51,044 bases of DNA. Source: Planctomycetota bacterium (GTDB taxonomy: Bacteria > Planctomycetota > Planctomycetia > Gemmatales > Gemmataceae). The translations under genes and the position numbers were made by a program. The DNA lies in assembly GCA_021413735.1 (NCBI GenBank), contig JAIOPV010000201.1, positions 1 to 51,044 on the forward strand. Direction: 5' to 3'. Of the stretch, positions 32,046 to 40,856 are shown piece after piece (the first letter of the stretch is position 1; each line of letters starts with the position of its first letter). The notes under the pieces were generated by a model. That model was not told where the DNA came from and ran no database searches. It was given only the letters and a program-made list of their open reading frames with translations.

Positions 32046-32116
32046 AACTGTGGCCCCTGTGCGATCTGTACAGAATCGCAAGTGCCATATCTACCAACAA
32101 CTTGCGTCGCGGCGAA

Positions 32117-32476
32117 ATCCAGGCGCAGAAGTTTGCCGGGGAACCCGATGAGGAAGAGATTCGCATGACCTCGAAGCCCGCACAGGCCGCCAGCATGGGG
32201 CGCGACCGGAAACGACCGCTGCGGCGAGACTGGGAATCCGTGAAGGAACAGGTGATGCTCGACGCTTTGCGAGCGAAGTTCACCCAGCACGATGAAGCGA
32301 AAGCCGTCTTGCTTGGCACCGGGGATGCCAAGCTGGTAGAGCACACCGTGAAGGATTCCTACTGGGGCGACGGCGGCGACGGGAGCGGAAAGAATCGCCT
32401 CGGGCAATTGCTGATGAAACTGCGTGAAGAGTTGCGTCAGGAAAGCACACAGCCGCCAGCGAAAGCCGGCGGCTGA
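32117..32476 (+). pseudogene. 5'-truncated second NADAR copy
   Basis: From codon 32117 the frame matches residues 38-145 of the intact NADAR protein nearly residue for residue: QAQKFAG, RDRKRPLRRDWESVKEQVM, and VKDSYWGDGGDGSGKNRLG. The first about 38 residues (FSNFS and the W-x-x-T-E-H-F motif) are missing and are replaced by unrelated reading frame. That segment holds conserved residues of the active site, so it is probably inactive. The frame opens to an ATG at 31955, but that part looks non-coding. It ends with stop TGA at 32476. Confidence 0.75.
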
Positions 32477-32501
32477 GGTTGTTTCGCGGATCGCTTGTGA
32501 A

Positions 32502-33851
32502 TCACGGGGCGGCGTGGCTGCCATTCAAGCCGGCGGGTGAGTTGAACACGCTCGTGTAGATGACCGGAACCTGAACCCTCGGGCCATCGCTTGCCACGAT
32601 GTAGATGTCCGAGAGTAAGTAATCAAGGGTCAGATCGTCGATCGCAATTTCCAGGTTGCGACCATAGGCTATCGGATATGGGACGGTGAAGTCGCCATCG
32701 GGCACACCTGTTTCCCCGCGGAAGATTCGAACCGTGGTCGAATTCTTCAGGCTGGCATAGATCTCGCCGCCGCGAAGCCCGTCGGTGTTTCCGGCTGCGA
32801 CGTTCACACCAATCTTGGCGTTGTTGATGTTCGGATCGAACGCGAAGTACGAAGCGCGAAGATTGGGGGTCGGCAACTGAAGGTCATAAATGTTCAGCAA
32901 CGGGGCGTCCTTCGCCTTGCCAACGATAACCTCGTCGTAGGTGTAATCGTAGTTTGTGGTTGACGAGAACGCAGTCGTGTCGATGTTGGTCGACGCAATC
33001 GAGACACCGCCCTTGTAGCCCGCTTCAAACGCCCGGACTTTGCGGATTTCAAAGTACGTTTTGCCGTTCGAGTTGGGATCGACCGCGAACGCCTTCACGA
33101 CGGAGCCGTTCGTCTGCTGACCAACGATGATTTCCTTCGCAAAGTTGCCCGTCACATTGCCAGTCGTGATTTGGACGCCGCCAACATAATTCGGTCCGAA
33201 TGGCTGGATGAGAGACAGATTCTGCAATTGGTTATTGGCGAATGTGTACACTCGCACCCGACCAGTTGAACCCTCGGTGGTCGAGCAAATGATGTCCTTC
33301 TGGAAGACCCCTACCGATCCGCCCCGACCGGCTGGAGGAAGCGGGTTCGGAGGGAAACTGACGAACTGGAATGAGAAGAGACCAGTCACAGCGGTAACGA
33401 TGTAAGTCCCATCGTAGGAGTAGACAAACATTCCCGTGGTGGGATCGAATGCGTTCACATTTGAAAGTTGGACCCTATCCCCAACGGCGTAGCCGTGTGG
33501 GCTCGATGTGCTCACGTTGACAATGTTCCCCGAAAACGAGGCACTCGAAACGCCAGCTTCTGAACTGATGTTGCCCGTCACGTCGCCGACCGCAACATTG
33601 ACACCGCCGGTGTACCCCGCAAACGGGGTTACCTTATACTTGAGATTCCCGTTCGCGTCGAAGACCTGAACGAGCCCCAGTGTGCCGGGGCCTGATCCGG
33701 TGACGTAATCGACATCGGTTCCACCGTTAATCACGTGCCCGACGGCCAGCGACTCGCCCTGCTTGATACCGAACGTGGTCGGCACCGTGCGGTCTTCGAG
33801 TAGCTCAATTCCTAGCTTGGTCGCGTTCTGGCGGGTGTTCTTGTTGGACAT
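32502..33851 (-). CDS. Exported planctomycete repeat protein, LEDRTVP-type
   Basis: The ATG at 33851 has GAGGAAGAG directly upstream; an earlier ATG at 33896 is less likely. The 449-residue protein starts SNKNTRQNATKLGIELLEDR, then TVPTTF; this L-E-L-L-E-D-R-T-V-P motif marks a large class of exported planctomycete surface proteins. The remainder is beta-rich with FG-GAP/VCBS-like motifs such as GYTGGVNVAVGDVTGN and GGVQITTGNVTGNFAKEIIV. Likely a cell-surface or secreted beta-propeller. No catalytic motif. Function unknown. Confidence 0.85.
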   Translation of the reverse strand: MSNKNTRQNATKLGIELLEDRTVPTTFGIKQGESLAVGHVINGGTDVDYVTGSGPGTLGLVQVFDANGNLKYKVTPFAGYTGGVNVAVGDVTGNISSEAGVSSASFSGNIVNVSTSSPHGYAVGDRVQLSNVNAFDPTTGMFVYSYDGTYIVTAVTGLFSFQFVSFPPNPLPPAGRGGSVGVFQKDIICSTTEGSTGRVRVYTFANNQLQNLSLIQPFGPNYVGGVQITTGNVTGNFAKEIIVGQQTNGSVVKAFAVDPNSNGKTYFEIRKVRAFEAGYKGGVSIASTNIDTTAFSSTTNYDYTYDEVIVGKAKDAPLLNIYDLQLPTPNLRASYFAFDPNINNAKIGVNVAAGNTDGLRGGEIYASLKNSTTVRIFRGETGVPDGDFTVPYPIAYGRNLEIAIDDLTLDYLLSDIYIVASDGPRVQVPVIYTSVFNSPAGLNGSHAAP

Positions 33852-34019
33852 CTCTTCCTCACCATCGAAGCGCGGGCATGAATGTAGTGCATCCAAAGCA
33901 CTAATTCAAAGATACCCGGCAATTCGGACAGGGTGATGAGGAATAATCGAGAAGGTTGTTTGTGGACGCGGGTGTGCGCGGTAACTCTCGTGCGGGCGGA
34001 ATGATCGGGCGCCGCAAGA

Positions 34020-34035
34020 GTTCCGCACGCGGAAC
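34020..34035. promoter_or_regulatory. 7-bp palindrome in the intergenic region
   Basis: GTTCCGC and GCGGAAC flank a 2-base spacer at 34020-34035. It lies in the 243-base gap between the two surface protein genes and could be a transcription-end hairpin or operator. Nothing else is supportable in 33852-34094. Confidence 0.3.
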
Positions 34036-34094
34036 GACCGATCAAAACCGGCTTATCAGCGCCAAAAAATTTTCAGAGTGTCCTTCCATTAACG

Positions 34095-36962
34095 TCAGAT
34101 TCCGTCGAGGCTGATTCCACCATTGAGGACGGTTAGGCCGAAACCGCCGGTTTGCAATCCCGTCAGCGGGGAGAGATACACAATCCCCGAAACCGCGCTC
34201 TCGGTGATGAGTGCCAGGTTCTGCTGTGTGCCGGTTGCCGCGACGTGAGAAATCGCGTGATCCACGACCGCCTTGCCGGAAAGATACGTTCCCGCATCGG
34301 ATCCCGTGCTGACAATCGTCGCGGCTCCCGCCGCCGCCCCCACATTGATGGAATAGACGCCAACGCGAACCTGCTCGTTATTGGGATTGGTGAGCGGATC
34401 GAGCGCCGAGAACACCAATTCCGCTTTCCCATCTCCGTTCGTATCGACGAACGCCACGCGACCATCGCGATTGATGGCATTCGCCGGACCGCTGAGGGAA
34501 CCGAACGGTGCGAACGCCGTCGAACCGTCCGCCGACAGATGAAGTTCGGTGAGCGTCGATCCTTGAAGTCGAAGCACCTTGACCTTAATTTTCTGCACCG
34601 CAGGGTTCGCGCTCGCAACGGGACCGCCACGAGTCACCGCGATCTCGTCACCCGCGACACCATCGACATTCCCCGCAGCGACAACCACGCCTTTCTGATA
34701 GCCAGCACCAAAAGGCTTTTGGATTGCTCCGATCACAATGTTCGTTCCCACCGGAGAAGCCCCAGCGATGACCACCAACCGCCCGTATTCATTCAGCCCC
34801 GCTGATGTCCCATTCCCACCCCGAGTGCCCGCGATGAGATCGACAGTTCCATCGCCGTTGACGTCGCCAGCCGCGATGTTCAGACCGTTGATGTACGCAC
34901 CCGTTGTGCCAGCCGGCCCATCGGTTGTGGCGAACGGTGTGAATGTGTGGAATGGCGATGTCGGCACCTTACCCGTGGCCAACGCAGCTCCATCGTAGAC
35001 GAAGACCTGGCCTGCCTTGGTCGGGGCCAATCCGTGCACACCACTCGGATCAGCAGCGGCGACCGCGAGATCAGGAATCGTATCGCCGTTGAAGTCGCCG
35101 AGTGCAACCTCGACGAGCCCGGTGTATTGCGCCACTCCGTTATCCAGCGGCCGGATGGTCGAGATGACCGATCCGGTGCTGGCGTTCACAATGCGAACCG
35201 TGCCGCCGAAATTGCCGACCGCGAAGATTGGGGGAAGCGGCGGCGCCCCGATTGTCCCCGTTTGAACAGATTGATCGGCGGGGATCTCACCGTTGATGGC
35301 GTTCTGATTCTGATTCATGAGGTTGCCGGCGAGGTCCAAGATGTTCACACCGGTGGTGATGGTGTAAATCCCAGGGACGCTCTGCACGGGAAATGTGACA
35401 TCGAATTGTGTCGTCGAACCGCTGACGAGCGTAACTGCCGTCGGGGTGATTGCGCCGTTAGGTCCAGACAGCGTGACATCGGCGGTGGTGAAACTGGTCG
35501 CATTAATCGCTTCGCTGAACGTCAGGCGAACCTTGTCGAACGTGCCCGATGCCGTGCCGGAGAATGTTGCCGACGTGATGTTCGCACCACTCGTGTCGGT
35601 CGTCGTGGTGGCGTCGGCCTTCCACAACTCCGTGCCGTGCGTGCCATCATTGGCCTGGAAGTAGAGATTACTCCCCACGTTCAAGAGATTCGATGGATTG
35701 GAACTCGAACTGCCGGGGAAGATGTCTTTGACGAGAACCGTGCCTGCGTCTGTGCCATCGCTTTGCCACAACTCCTGCCCGTTAGTGCTATTGTCGGCGC
35801 TGAAGAACAGCACTCCGTTCACGTTCGTCAAATAGTTTGGTCCGGGACCGTAGGCACCGGGGTAGATGTCTTTGACAAGGACCGTGCCCGCATCTGTGCC
35901 GTCACTCTTCCACAGTGCATACCCAACGGTTGCCGTCATTGCGCTGAAGAAGAGTGTGCCGTTCACATTCGTTAAATTGCTGATATTGGAACTTAAAGTG
36001 CCGATCCTGATGTCTTTGACGAGGAAGGTGCCTGCATCCGTGCCATCGCTCTTCCACAACTCTCTGCCTTTGTTTTTATCTACTGCCGTGAAGAACAGTA
36101 CCCCGGCAACATTGGTGAGAGATTGCGGGGAACTGCCGGATGCATCGCGGGGAGGGTTGATGACGGGAACCGTGCCTGCATCCGTGCCATCGCTCTTCCA
36201 CAACTGCGATCCGTCTGTGTCCGTCGCACGGAAAAAGAGCGTCCCATTCATGTTGGTCAGATACGTCGGAGAAGAGCTGATAGCGCCTGGGTAGATGTCT
36301 TTGACGAGCACGGTTCCAGCGGCGGTGCCATCAGTTTTCCACAATTCGGAGCCGTTGACCACATCCGTGGCATTGAAGAAGAGTACGCCACTCACATTGG
36401 CCAGACTGCTGGGATTGGAGTCGCCTGTCGGGTTGATGTCATCGACAAGCACGGTGCCGGCAGCGGTGCCATCGCTCTTCCACAACTCAACCCCATGAGT
36501 TCCATCGTCGGCGGTGAAGAACAGCGTGCCGTTCACATTTTCCAGCCGCGATCCCACGATGGGCGAGGCACCGTTGCCAGGGGAGGCTGAAGCGCTGCCT
36601 GGATTGATGTCTTTGACGAGGACAGTGCCGGCGGCCGTGCCATCGCTCTTCCACAGTTCCTGTCCGTGTGTTCCGTCGTCGGCGGACAAAAACAACGTCC
36701 CGTTCACATTCGCCAAATATCGAAGAGCAGAACTGCCGCTGGGGTTGATGTCTTTGACGAGGACAGTGCCGATCGTCGTGCCATCACTTTTCCACAGTTG
36801 ATCGTTGTTGGTCGTAAAGAAGATCTCGCTATTCACGTTGGTCAGAAAGCGAGGATCCGACGAGCCACTGCCGGGGACGATATCCGCGAGAAGGGCAGCG
36901 GAGAGAAGAGTTCGACCTTCCAGTTCATCAAGACGAGGGTGGCAACTGTGGAGCGTGCTCAT
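34095..36962 (-). CDS. Large surface protein with LWKSDGT repeats, Ig-like domain and FG-GAP repeats
   Basis: The 955-residue protein begins STLHSCHPRLDELEGRTLLS, the planctomycete export motif. Residues about 25-480 hold nine degenerate repeats of about 48-52 residues centred on ELWKSDGTAAGTVLVKDINP. A Ca-type or SbsA-like Ig domain follows (ITSATFSGTASGTFDKVRLT), then FG-GAP-like units (VALGDFNGDTIPDLAVAAAD, IAAGDVNGDGTVDLIAGTRG, VAFVDTNGDGKAELVFSA). This suggests a propeller-forming exported protein. Function unknown. Close to the tandem 21-bp array. Confidence 0.9.
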   Translation of the reverse strand: MSTLHSCHPRLDELEGRTLLSAALLADIVPGSGSSDPRFLTNVNSEIFFTTNNDQLWKSDGTTIGTVLVKDINPSGSSALRYLANVNGTLFLSADDGTHGQELWKSDGTAAGTVLVKDINPGSASASPGNGASPIVGSRLENVNGTLFFTADDGTHGVELWKSDGTAAGTVLVDDINPTGDSNPSSLANVSGVLFFNATDVVNGSELWKTDGTAAGTVLVKDIYPGAISSSPTYLTNMNGTLFFRATDTDGSQLWKSDGTDAGTVPVINPPRDASGSSPQSLTNVAGVLFFTAVDKNKGRELWKSDGTDAGTFLVKDIRIGTLSSNISNLTNVNGTLFFSAMTATVGYALWKSDGTDAGTVLVKDIYPGAYGPGPNYLTNVNGVLFFSADNSTNGQELWQSDGTDAGTVLVKDIFPGSSSSNPSNLLNVGSNLYFQANDGTHGTELWKADATTTTDTSGANITSATFSGTASGTFDKVRLTFSEAINATSFTTADVTLSGPNGAITPTAVTLVSGSTTQFDVTFPVQSVPGIYTITTGVNILDLAGNLMNQNQNAINGEIPADQSVQTGTIGAPPLPPIFAVGNFGGTVRIVNASTGSVISTIRPLDNGVAQYTGLVEVALGDFNGDTIPDLAVAAADPSGVHGLAPTKAGQVFVYDGAALATGKVPTSPFHTFTPFATTDGPAGTTGAYINGLNIAAGDVNGDGTVDLIAGTRGGNGTSAGLNEYGRLVVIAGASPVGTNIVIGAIQKPFGAGYQKGVVVAAGNVDGVAGDEIAVTRGGPVASANPAVQKIKVKVLRLQGSTLTELHLSADGSTAFAPFGSLSGPANAINRDGRVAFVDTNGDGKAELVFSALDPLTNPNNEQVRVGVYSINVGAAAGAATIVSTGSDAGTYLSGKAVVDHAISHVAATGTQQNLALITESAVSGIVYLSPLTGLQTGGFGLTVLNGGISLDGI

Positions 36963-37110
36963 GTTGAATCCACCCCGAATGAGAATGGGTTAGCCGAGAA
37001 TGAGCCACGATAGTGTTACCATTCCGGCTCGCGGTCAAGTGCGACTACGACGAAATCACTTGTGATGAAAAGGCACAGTGCCACAGTTACTGTGTTGAAT
37101 TGATCGGTGT

Positions 37111-37329
37111 TTGTGAGCGTCGAGCCGTCAGGCCGACGGTGGATTTCGCTCGGCCGCCGGTGGATTTCGCTCGGCCGCCGGTGGATTTCGCTCGGCCGCC
37201 GGTGGATTTGCTCAGGCCGCCGGTGGATTTGCTCAGGCCGCCGGTGGATTTCGCTCGGCCGACGGTGGATTTGCTCAGGCCGACGGTTGCTTGACGCTGA
37301 CCGTCGAGCTTACGCTTCGACGCTCACAA
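37111..37329. repeat. 13-bp inverted repeat flanking the tandem array
   Basis: TTGTGAGCGTCGA (37111-37123) and TCGACGCTCACAA (37317-37329) are perfect complements on either side of the array, 193 bases apart. This makes array plus arms look like a discrete insertion or a large foldback element. No target-site duplication was found by eye. Confidence 0.8.
37131..37288. repeat. 21-bp tandem array (about 7.5 units)
   Basis: Units start at 37131, 37152, 37173, 37194, 37215, 37236 and 37257, with a partial unit at 37278. The core is GGCCGCCGGTGGATTT followed by CGCTC or GCTCA; both variants keep the 21-base length. A third position varies between GGCCGAC and GGCCGCC. No spacer separates the units, so this is not CRISPR. 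Confidence 0.9.
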
Positions 37330-37370
37330 TCATTTCAACACGGCATGTCACACTGAGATGCGGACCGATG

Positions 37371-37931
37371 TCAGTCCTGGACGCTGCCTAACGACGACCG
37401 GAACCGCGCCACCGATTCCCGTACCTCAGCGGTGCCGTCTTCGTTCGACGACCAACCCAGCGGTTCGATTGTCACGCCTTCGAGTTGCTTGTACGTCGTG
37501 AAGAAGAATTCGACCTCGCGAACGAAGTGAACCGGCACATCGTCGAGTTTGCGGATATGCGAGAACAGCGGGTCTTTGTGCGGCACCGCGAGAATCTTGA
37601 AGTCGTTGAAGCCCTTATCCTTCATGCGGAAGATGCCGACGACACGCGCTTCAATCAGACACCCCGAGAATGTCGCTTCGTTCACCATCACGAGAATGTC
37701 GAGGGGGTCACCGTCTTCGGCGAGGGTCTGCGGAATGAAGCCGTAGTCGCCGGGGTACACTGCGGAGCTGTAGAGGTAGCGGTCGAGTTTGATGAGCCCG
37801 GTGACCTTGCATACCTCGAATTTGCTCCGTCGTCCCTTGGGGATCTCGATGATGCAATTGACGACACTTGCTTCGCCGGTTCCCGGCGGAATCATCATGT
37901 AATCGCGGAGGTAGTCACGGCGAGCGAACAT
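37371..37931 (-). CDS. ppa: Inorganic pyrophosphatase, family I
   Basis: The 186-residue protein hydrolyses pyrophosphate to two phosphates in the cytoplasm. It has VVNCIIEIPKGRRSKFEV with the active-site Glu, Lys and Arg, RYLYSSAVYPGDYGFIPQTL, and the family signature DGDPLD (Asp73, Asp75, Asp78) that binds metal. The C-terminal HFVREVEFFFTTYKQLEG matches the family. The N-terminus MFARRDYLRD is a little longer than usual; the Met at residue 12 is an alternative start. Normal housekeeping gene. Confidence 0.95.
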   Translation of the reverse strand: MFARRDYLRDYMMIPPGTGEASVVNCIIEIPKGRRSKFEVCKVTGLIKLDRYLYSSAVYPGDYGFIPQTLAEDGDPLDILVMVNEATFSGCLIEARVVGIFRMKDKGFNDFKILAVPHKDPLFSHIRKLDDVPVHFVREVEFFFTTYKQLEGVTIEPLGWSSNEDGTAEVRESVARFRSSLGSVQD

Positions 37932-38023
37932 GATTTATGCGTGTGGGTTGTTGGTTGTGGATTGCACGAGGACAATCTACGACCCACAACCCACAACCAA
38001 CACCCCATCTCGACAACGCGGGC

Positions 38024-38389
38024 TCAACCTGAGACGGCGATCCGCTTCGGTTTGACGGCTTCGACTTTCGGCAGCCGCACAGTCAGAACGCCAACCTTGA
38101 GTTCCGCGCTGATCTTGTCGGCCGCAACGGTTTCGGCCACGGTGAACACCCGGTGGTAGTTCGTCGGTGCGTACTCGCGATTTGCTGGCCGTCGGCCGTG
38201 AATCGACAGCTCGCCTTTCTCGAAGCGAATATCGACATCATCGGGTTTCACGCCCGGCATATCGGCAAGAACGAGGAACTCGCTTTCGGTTTCGAGAACA
38301 TCCACTCGTGGCCCAACGGTTACGGCGCGATCATCGGTGCCGTTCGTCGGAGCGGATGAATTGGGGGCTTCGCGTGTGGGATTGAACAT
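38024..38389 (-). CDS. Hsp20-type small heat-shock protein
   Basis: The 121-residue protein has an alpha-crystallin domain: RVDVLETESEFLVLADMPGV, DDVDIRFEKGELSIHGRR, and the AELKVGVLTVRLPKVE strand. It holds unfolding proteins and prevents aggregation. The N-terminal arm is short and Ser/Thr/Pro-rich. It is followed (in gene order) by nothing on its strand, and the second Hsp20 gene lies upstream across an inverted repeat, so the two are probably one unit. The gap to the pyrophosphatase (37932-38023) holds AT-poor imperfect repeats. Confidence 0.92.
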   Translation of the reverse strand: MFNPTREAPNSSAPTNGTDDRAVTVGPRVDVLETESEFLVLADMPGVKPDDVDIRFEKGELSIHGRRPANREYAPTNYHRVFTVAETVAADKISAELKVGVLTVRLPKVEAVKPKRIAVSG

Positions 38390-38428
38390 GGAAACCTCTG
38401 TGTTTGGTGTTTAGTGTTTGGTGTTTTG

Positions 38429-38497
38429 CGAGCCACGGGGTTTACCCCCGTGGTCTTTTCATCACAGTCGCTCCACGGGGGTAAACCCCGTGGCTCG
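38429..38497. repeat. 25-bp perfect inverted repeat between the two Hsp20 genes
   Basis: Arms 38429-38453 and 38473-38497 are perfectly complementary over 25 bases with a 19-base loop. Each arm is itself a hairpin, CCACGGGG-GTAAA-CCCCGTGG. Folded in mRNA this gives a stable stem between the two - strand Hsp20 genes. The repeat resembles REP-like intergenic elements seen in planctomycetes (recalled, not searched). Confidence 0.85.
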
Positions 38498-38510
38498 CCG
38501 CTGATGAACC

Positions 38511-38945
38511 TTACTCGCCCTTCACGACGATCTTGCGAGGCTTGGCCGCCTCGTGTTTCGGCAGCGTGAGCCTCAGCACGCCATCGACATATTTCGCCTC
38601 GACCTTGTCCGCATCGACCAGCGCCGGCAATCCAACTACGCGGGTGAACTTCCCGAACGGTCGTTCCTGTCGAATCCATGCCGCGGTGGGTACTTCCGGC
38701 GGCTTTCGTTCGCCGACAACCGTGAGTTGGTTGCCTTCGGTCACGGTGACTTCCAGATTCGCGGGGTCCACGCCCGGCAGATCGGCTTCGGCGAACACGG
38801 TGTTTTCGTCTTCCCACACACTGATTTGCGGCGCTGGAATTCCGGTTACGGTTGTTGCTCGACCGAGCCACTTCGCGAACTCATCCTGAACTTGATTGAA
38901 CTCGTTCCACAGCGTCCCGAGAGGGTGACGGCGATTACCAGACAT
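38511..38945 (-). CDS. Second Hsp20-type small heat-shock protein
   Basis: The ATG at 38945 has GGAGGAG upstream; the frame is open further to 39374, but that part lacks similarity. The 144-residue product has PLGTLWNEFNQVQDEFAKWL, the alpha-crystallin domain (VFAEADLPGVDPANLEVTVT, LTVVGERKPP, GKFTRVVGLPALVDADKVEA) and a C-terminal VDGVLRLTLPKHE. It probably forms mixed oligomers with the neighbour. No CIRCE or sigma-32-like element was seen upstream. Confidence 0.92.
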   Translation of the reverse strand: MSGNRRHPLGTLWNEFNQVQDEFAKWLGRATTVTGIPAPQISVWEDENTVFAEADLPGVDPANLEVTVTEGNQLTVVGERKPPEVPTAAWIRQERPFGKFTRVVGLPALVDADKVEAKYVDGVLRLTLPKHEAAKPRKIVVKGE

Positions 38946-39373
38946 GAGCACTCTCCTCCACAGTTGGTTAGGGTCCGGGATTCCTCCGGTCACAGCTTTG
39001 GAGTGGGGCAGCCCGGAAAAAGATTCTCCATCGCTGCGACTCTGAAATCTGCATATTTCAAGCCGCGTGCCAATTCTGATGGGAGATCGTCGAGGAGAAA
39101 TATCGCCAAGAAAAACAAGGAGTTGCGGCGAAATCCCACGTTTCGAGATGCAACCCGGATCGGGTGTCAGTTTGACGCCCAGGTGCAAAAGTGACAGCGA
39201 CCAAATTTTGGCGATTGTGCGACGGTGCCGAATACGGCATGATGTGGGAAGATAAGCATCGCCCCGCCGACCGAACTTGCCGAAAAATTCCCACCCCCCA
39301 GCGGAATCTCGCCACCCACAACGGCGTGATTCATCCCGCTCCCGCCAGTCGCAGTTTTCGAGGAGTCCAGCCA
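38946..39373. promoter_or_regulatory. Divergent promoter region of Hsp20 and DUF1501 genes
   Basis: These 428 bases separate two divergent genes and should hold both promoters. I see no tRNA or further gene. A small palindrome CCAAATTTTGG lies at 39201-39211. A strong GAGGAG site precedes the DUF1501 start. No convincing -35/-10 pair was fixed by eye. Confidence 0.4.
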
Positions 39374-40783
39374 ATGCTGACCATCAGCGACACACGGAAG
39401 AATCACCACTGCCAGGGTTCATCTCGCCGCGACTTCCTGCGAGTCGGAAGCCTCGGAATGCTCGGCGGTCTCGGCCTTTCCGATCTGCTCGCCGCACGCG
39501 CCGCGGCCGGCCCCGATAGCGCTTCGCGGAAAGACCGCTCGGTCGTGTTGCTGTTCCTGTCGGGCGGCCCGTCCCATATCGAGTTCTTCGACCCGAAGAT
39601 GAACGCCCCGGAAGACATTCGCAGCATCACGGGCGAAGTGCAGACCAAAATTCCGGGCATCACGTTTGGCGGCACGTTCAAGAAGCTCGCCAACATGACC
39701 GACAAGCTGGCCATCGTGCGGTCTTACGCCTCGATGAACGGCGACCACACTTACAACGCTGTTACCACCGGCGGCAACACGCTGAAGGCGGCGATGGGTG
39801 CGATGTATGCTCGCGTCGTCGGCAACACGAACGCGGCAACGGGCTTCCCCACGAACTGCCTCGTGCTGCCGGAAGCGGTCGAAGCCGGTCTGAAGCTTGG
39901 GGGCAACTTCGAGACGGGCGCACTTCCGACTCTCACCACCCCCGGCGAACTCGGACCGGGCTACGCAGCGTTCGACCCCAGTGGCGGCGACCAACTGAAG
40001 AAGAACCTTCAGATGAAGATCCCGCAGGAGCGGTTCAGCGACCGTCGGCAACTGCTCGCGGGCCTCGACACGATTCGGCGTGAGGCGGATGTGTCCGGCG
40101 CGATGGAGGGATTGGACCGCTTCCAGCAGCAGGCGTTCGACGTGATCGTTCGCGGCGTCGGCGATGCGTTCGATCTCTCGAAGGAAGACCCGAAGACGCT
40201 GGCGAAGTACGACACGAGCGGGCTGTACAAGCGCGAAGACATCACGAAGTGGTACGACCAGAAACGCGGATCGAATCTGCTCGGGAAGCAGATGCTCATG
40301 GCTCGTCGCATGTGCGAGGCCGGTTGCGGGTTCGTGACGGTTTCCGATTGCGGCTGGGACATGCACGCGAACGAGAACAGCCCCAAGAACATGGCGAACT
40401 TGCCTGCGATGTCGAGCCAGGTCGATCACGCGGTGGCGGCGTTCCTTGAGGATATCCACGAACGCGGCCTGTCCGACAAGATTCTGCTCGTGGTGACAGG
40501 CGAGATGGGTCGCACGCCGCGTCGGAACAAGAACGGTGGCCGCGACCACTACGCGAATCTGACGTCACTGTTGCTGGCGGGCGGCGGGTTGAAGATGGGT
40601 CAGGTGATTGGGCAGTCGGACCGCACGGCCTCGCAGCCCACGACGGAGCGGTACACGCCGAAGAACCTGATGGCGACGATCATGGGCACGCTGCTGGATC
40701 TGGGCGAAGTTCGCGTGCGTCCGGGGCTGGGTCGCGTGGCGAACGTGCTCACCGAGAGCGACCCGATTCCCGGATTGATGTGA
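39374..40783 (+). CDS. DUF1501 TAT-exported protein
   Basis: The 469-residue protein starts at ATG 39374 behind GAGGAG; the frame opens upstream but that part is not conserved. The N-terminus has a twin-arginine signal (SSRRDFLRVGSLGMLGGLGL, Arg18-Arg19). The DUF1501 core follows: SVVLLFLSGGPSHIEFFDPK, RSYASMNGDHTYNAVTTGG, and VVTGEMGRTPRRNKNGGRDH. DUF1501 proteins resemble alkaline-phosphatase-type sulfatases and in planctomycetes usually accompany DUF1800 or DUF1553 partners; none is adjacent here. Substrate unknown. Confidence 0.93.
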   Translation: MLTISDTRKNHHCQGSSRRDFLRVGSLGMLGGLGLSDLLAARAAAGPDSASRKDRSVVLLFLSGGPSHIEFFDPKMNAPEDIRSITGEVQTKIPGITFGGTFKKLANMTDKLAIVRSYASMNGDHTYNAVTTGGNTLKAAMGAMYARVVGNTNAATGFPTNCLVLPEAVEAGLKLGGNFETGALPTLTTPGELGPGYAAFDPSGGDQLKKNLQMKIPQERFSDRRQLLAGLDTIRREADVSGAMEGLDRFQQQAFDVIVRGVGDAFDLSKEDPKTLAKYDTSGLYKREDITKWYDQKRGSNLLGKQMLMARRMCEAGCGFVTVSDCGWDMHANENSPKNMANLPAMSSQVDHAVAAFLEDIHERGLSDKILLVVTGEMGRTPRRNKNGGRDHYANLTSLLLAGGGLKMGQVIGQSDRTASQPTTERYTPKNLMATIMGTLLDLGEVRVRPGLGRVANVLTESDPIPGLM

Positions 40784-40795
40784 GTGTTGGTATCA

Positions 40796-40841
40796 GCCGC
40801 TTGCGGCGTTGCACCAAGTAATGTGCAACGCCGCAAGCGGC
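40796..40841. terminator. Bidirectional terminator between convergent genes
   Basis: Perfect 19-bp arms at 40796-40814 and 40823-40841 flank the loop CAAGTAAT. It lies between the DUF1501 stop and the convergent metallophosphoesterase stop. The stem is strong, but there is no long T-run, so an mRNA-end role is likelier than classic termination. Confidence 0.65.
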
Positions 40842-40856
40842 GAAATTCCACTGCGA

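Larger units (their letters stand above)
36963..37370. other. Gene-free stretch with tandem array
   Basis: This 408-base stretch lies between the - strand surface protein start and the pyrophosphatase stop. It should hold the promoter of the surface protein near 36963-37060. It also holds the 21-bp tandem array and its flanking inverted repeat. A + strand open frame across the array is a repeat artefact. Confidence 0.7.

Noticed and set aside
31955-32116. Upstream extension of the truncated NADAR frame
   Set aside because: It encodes no NADAR motif and contains palindromic sequence; probably unrelated DNA joined at the truncation point.
37131-37288. Possible CRISPR array
   Set aside because: Units are contiguous 21-bp repeats without variable spacers, and no cas gene is nearby.
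37013-37294. + strand open frame encoding ARPPVDF/LRPPVDL heptad repeats
   Set aside because: The frame is simply the 21-bp tandem array (7 codons per unit); no ribosome site, and its upstream part lacks any protein-like character.
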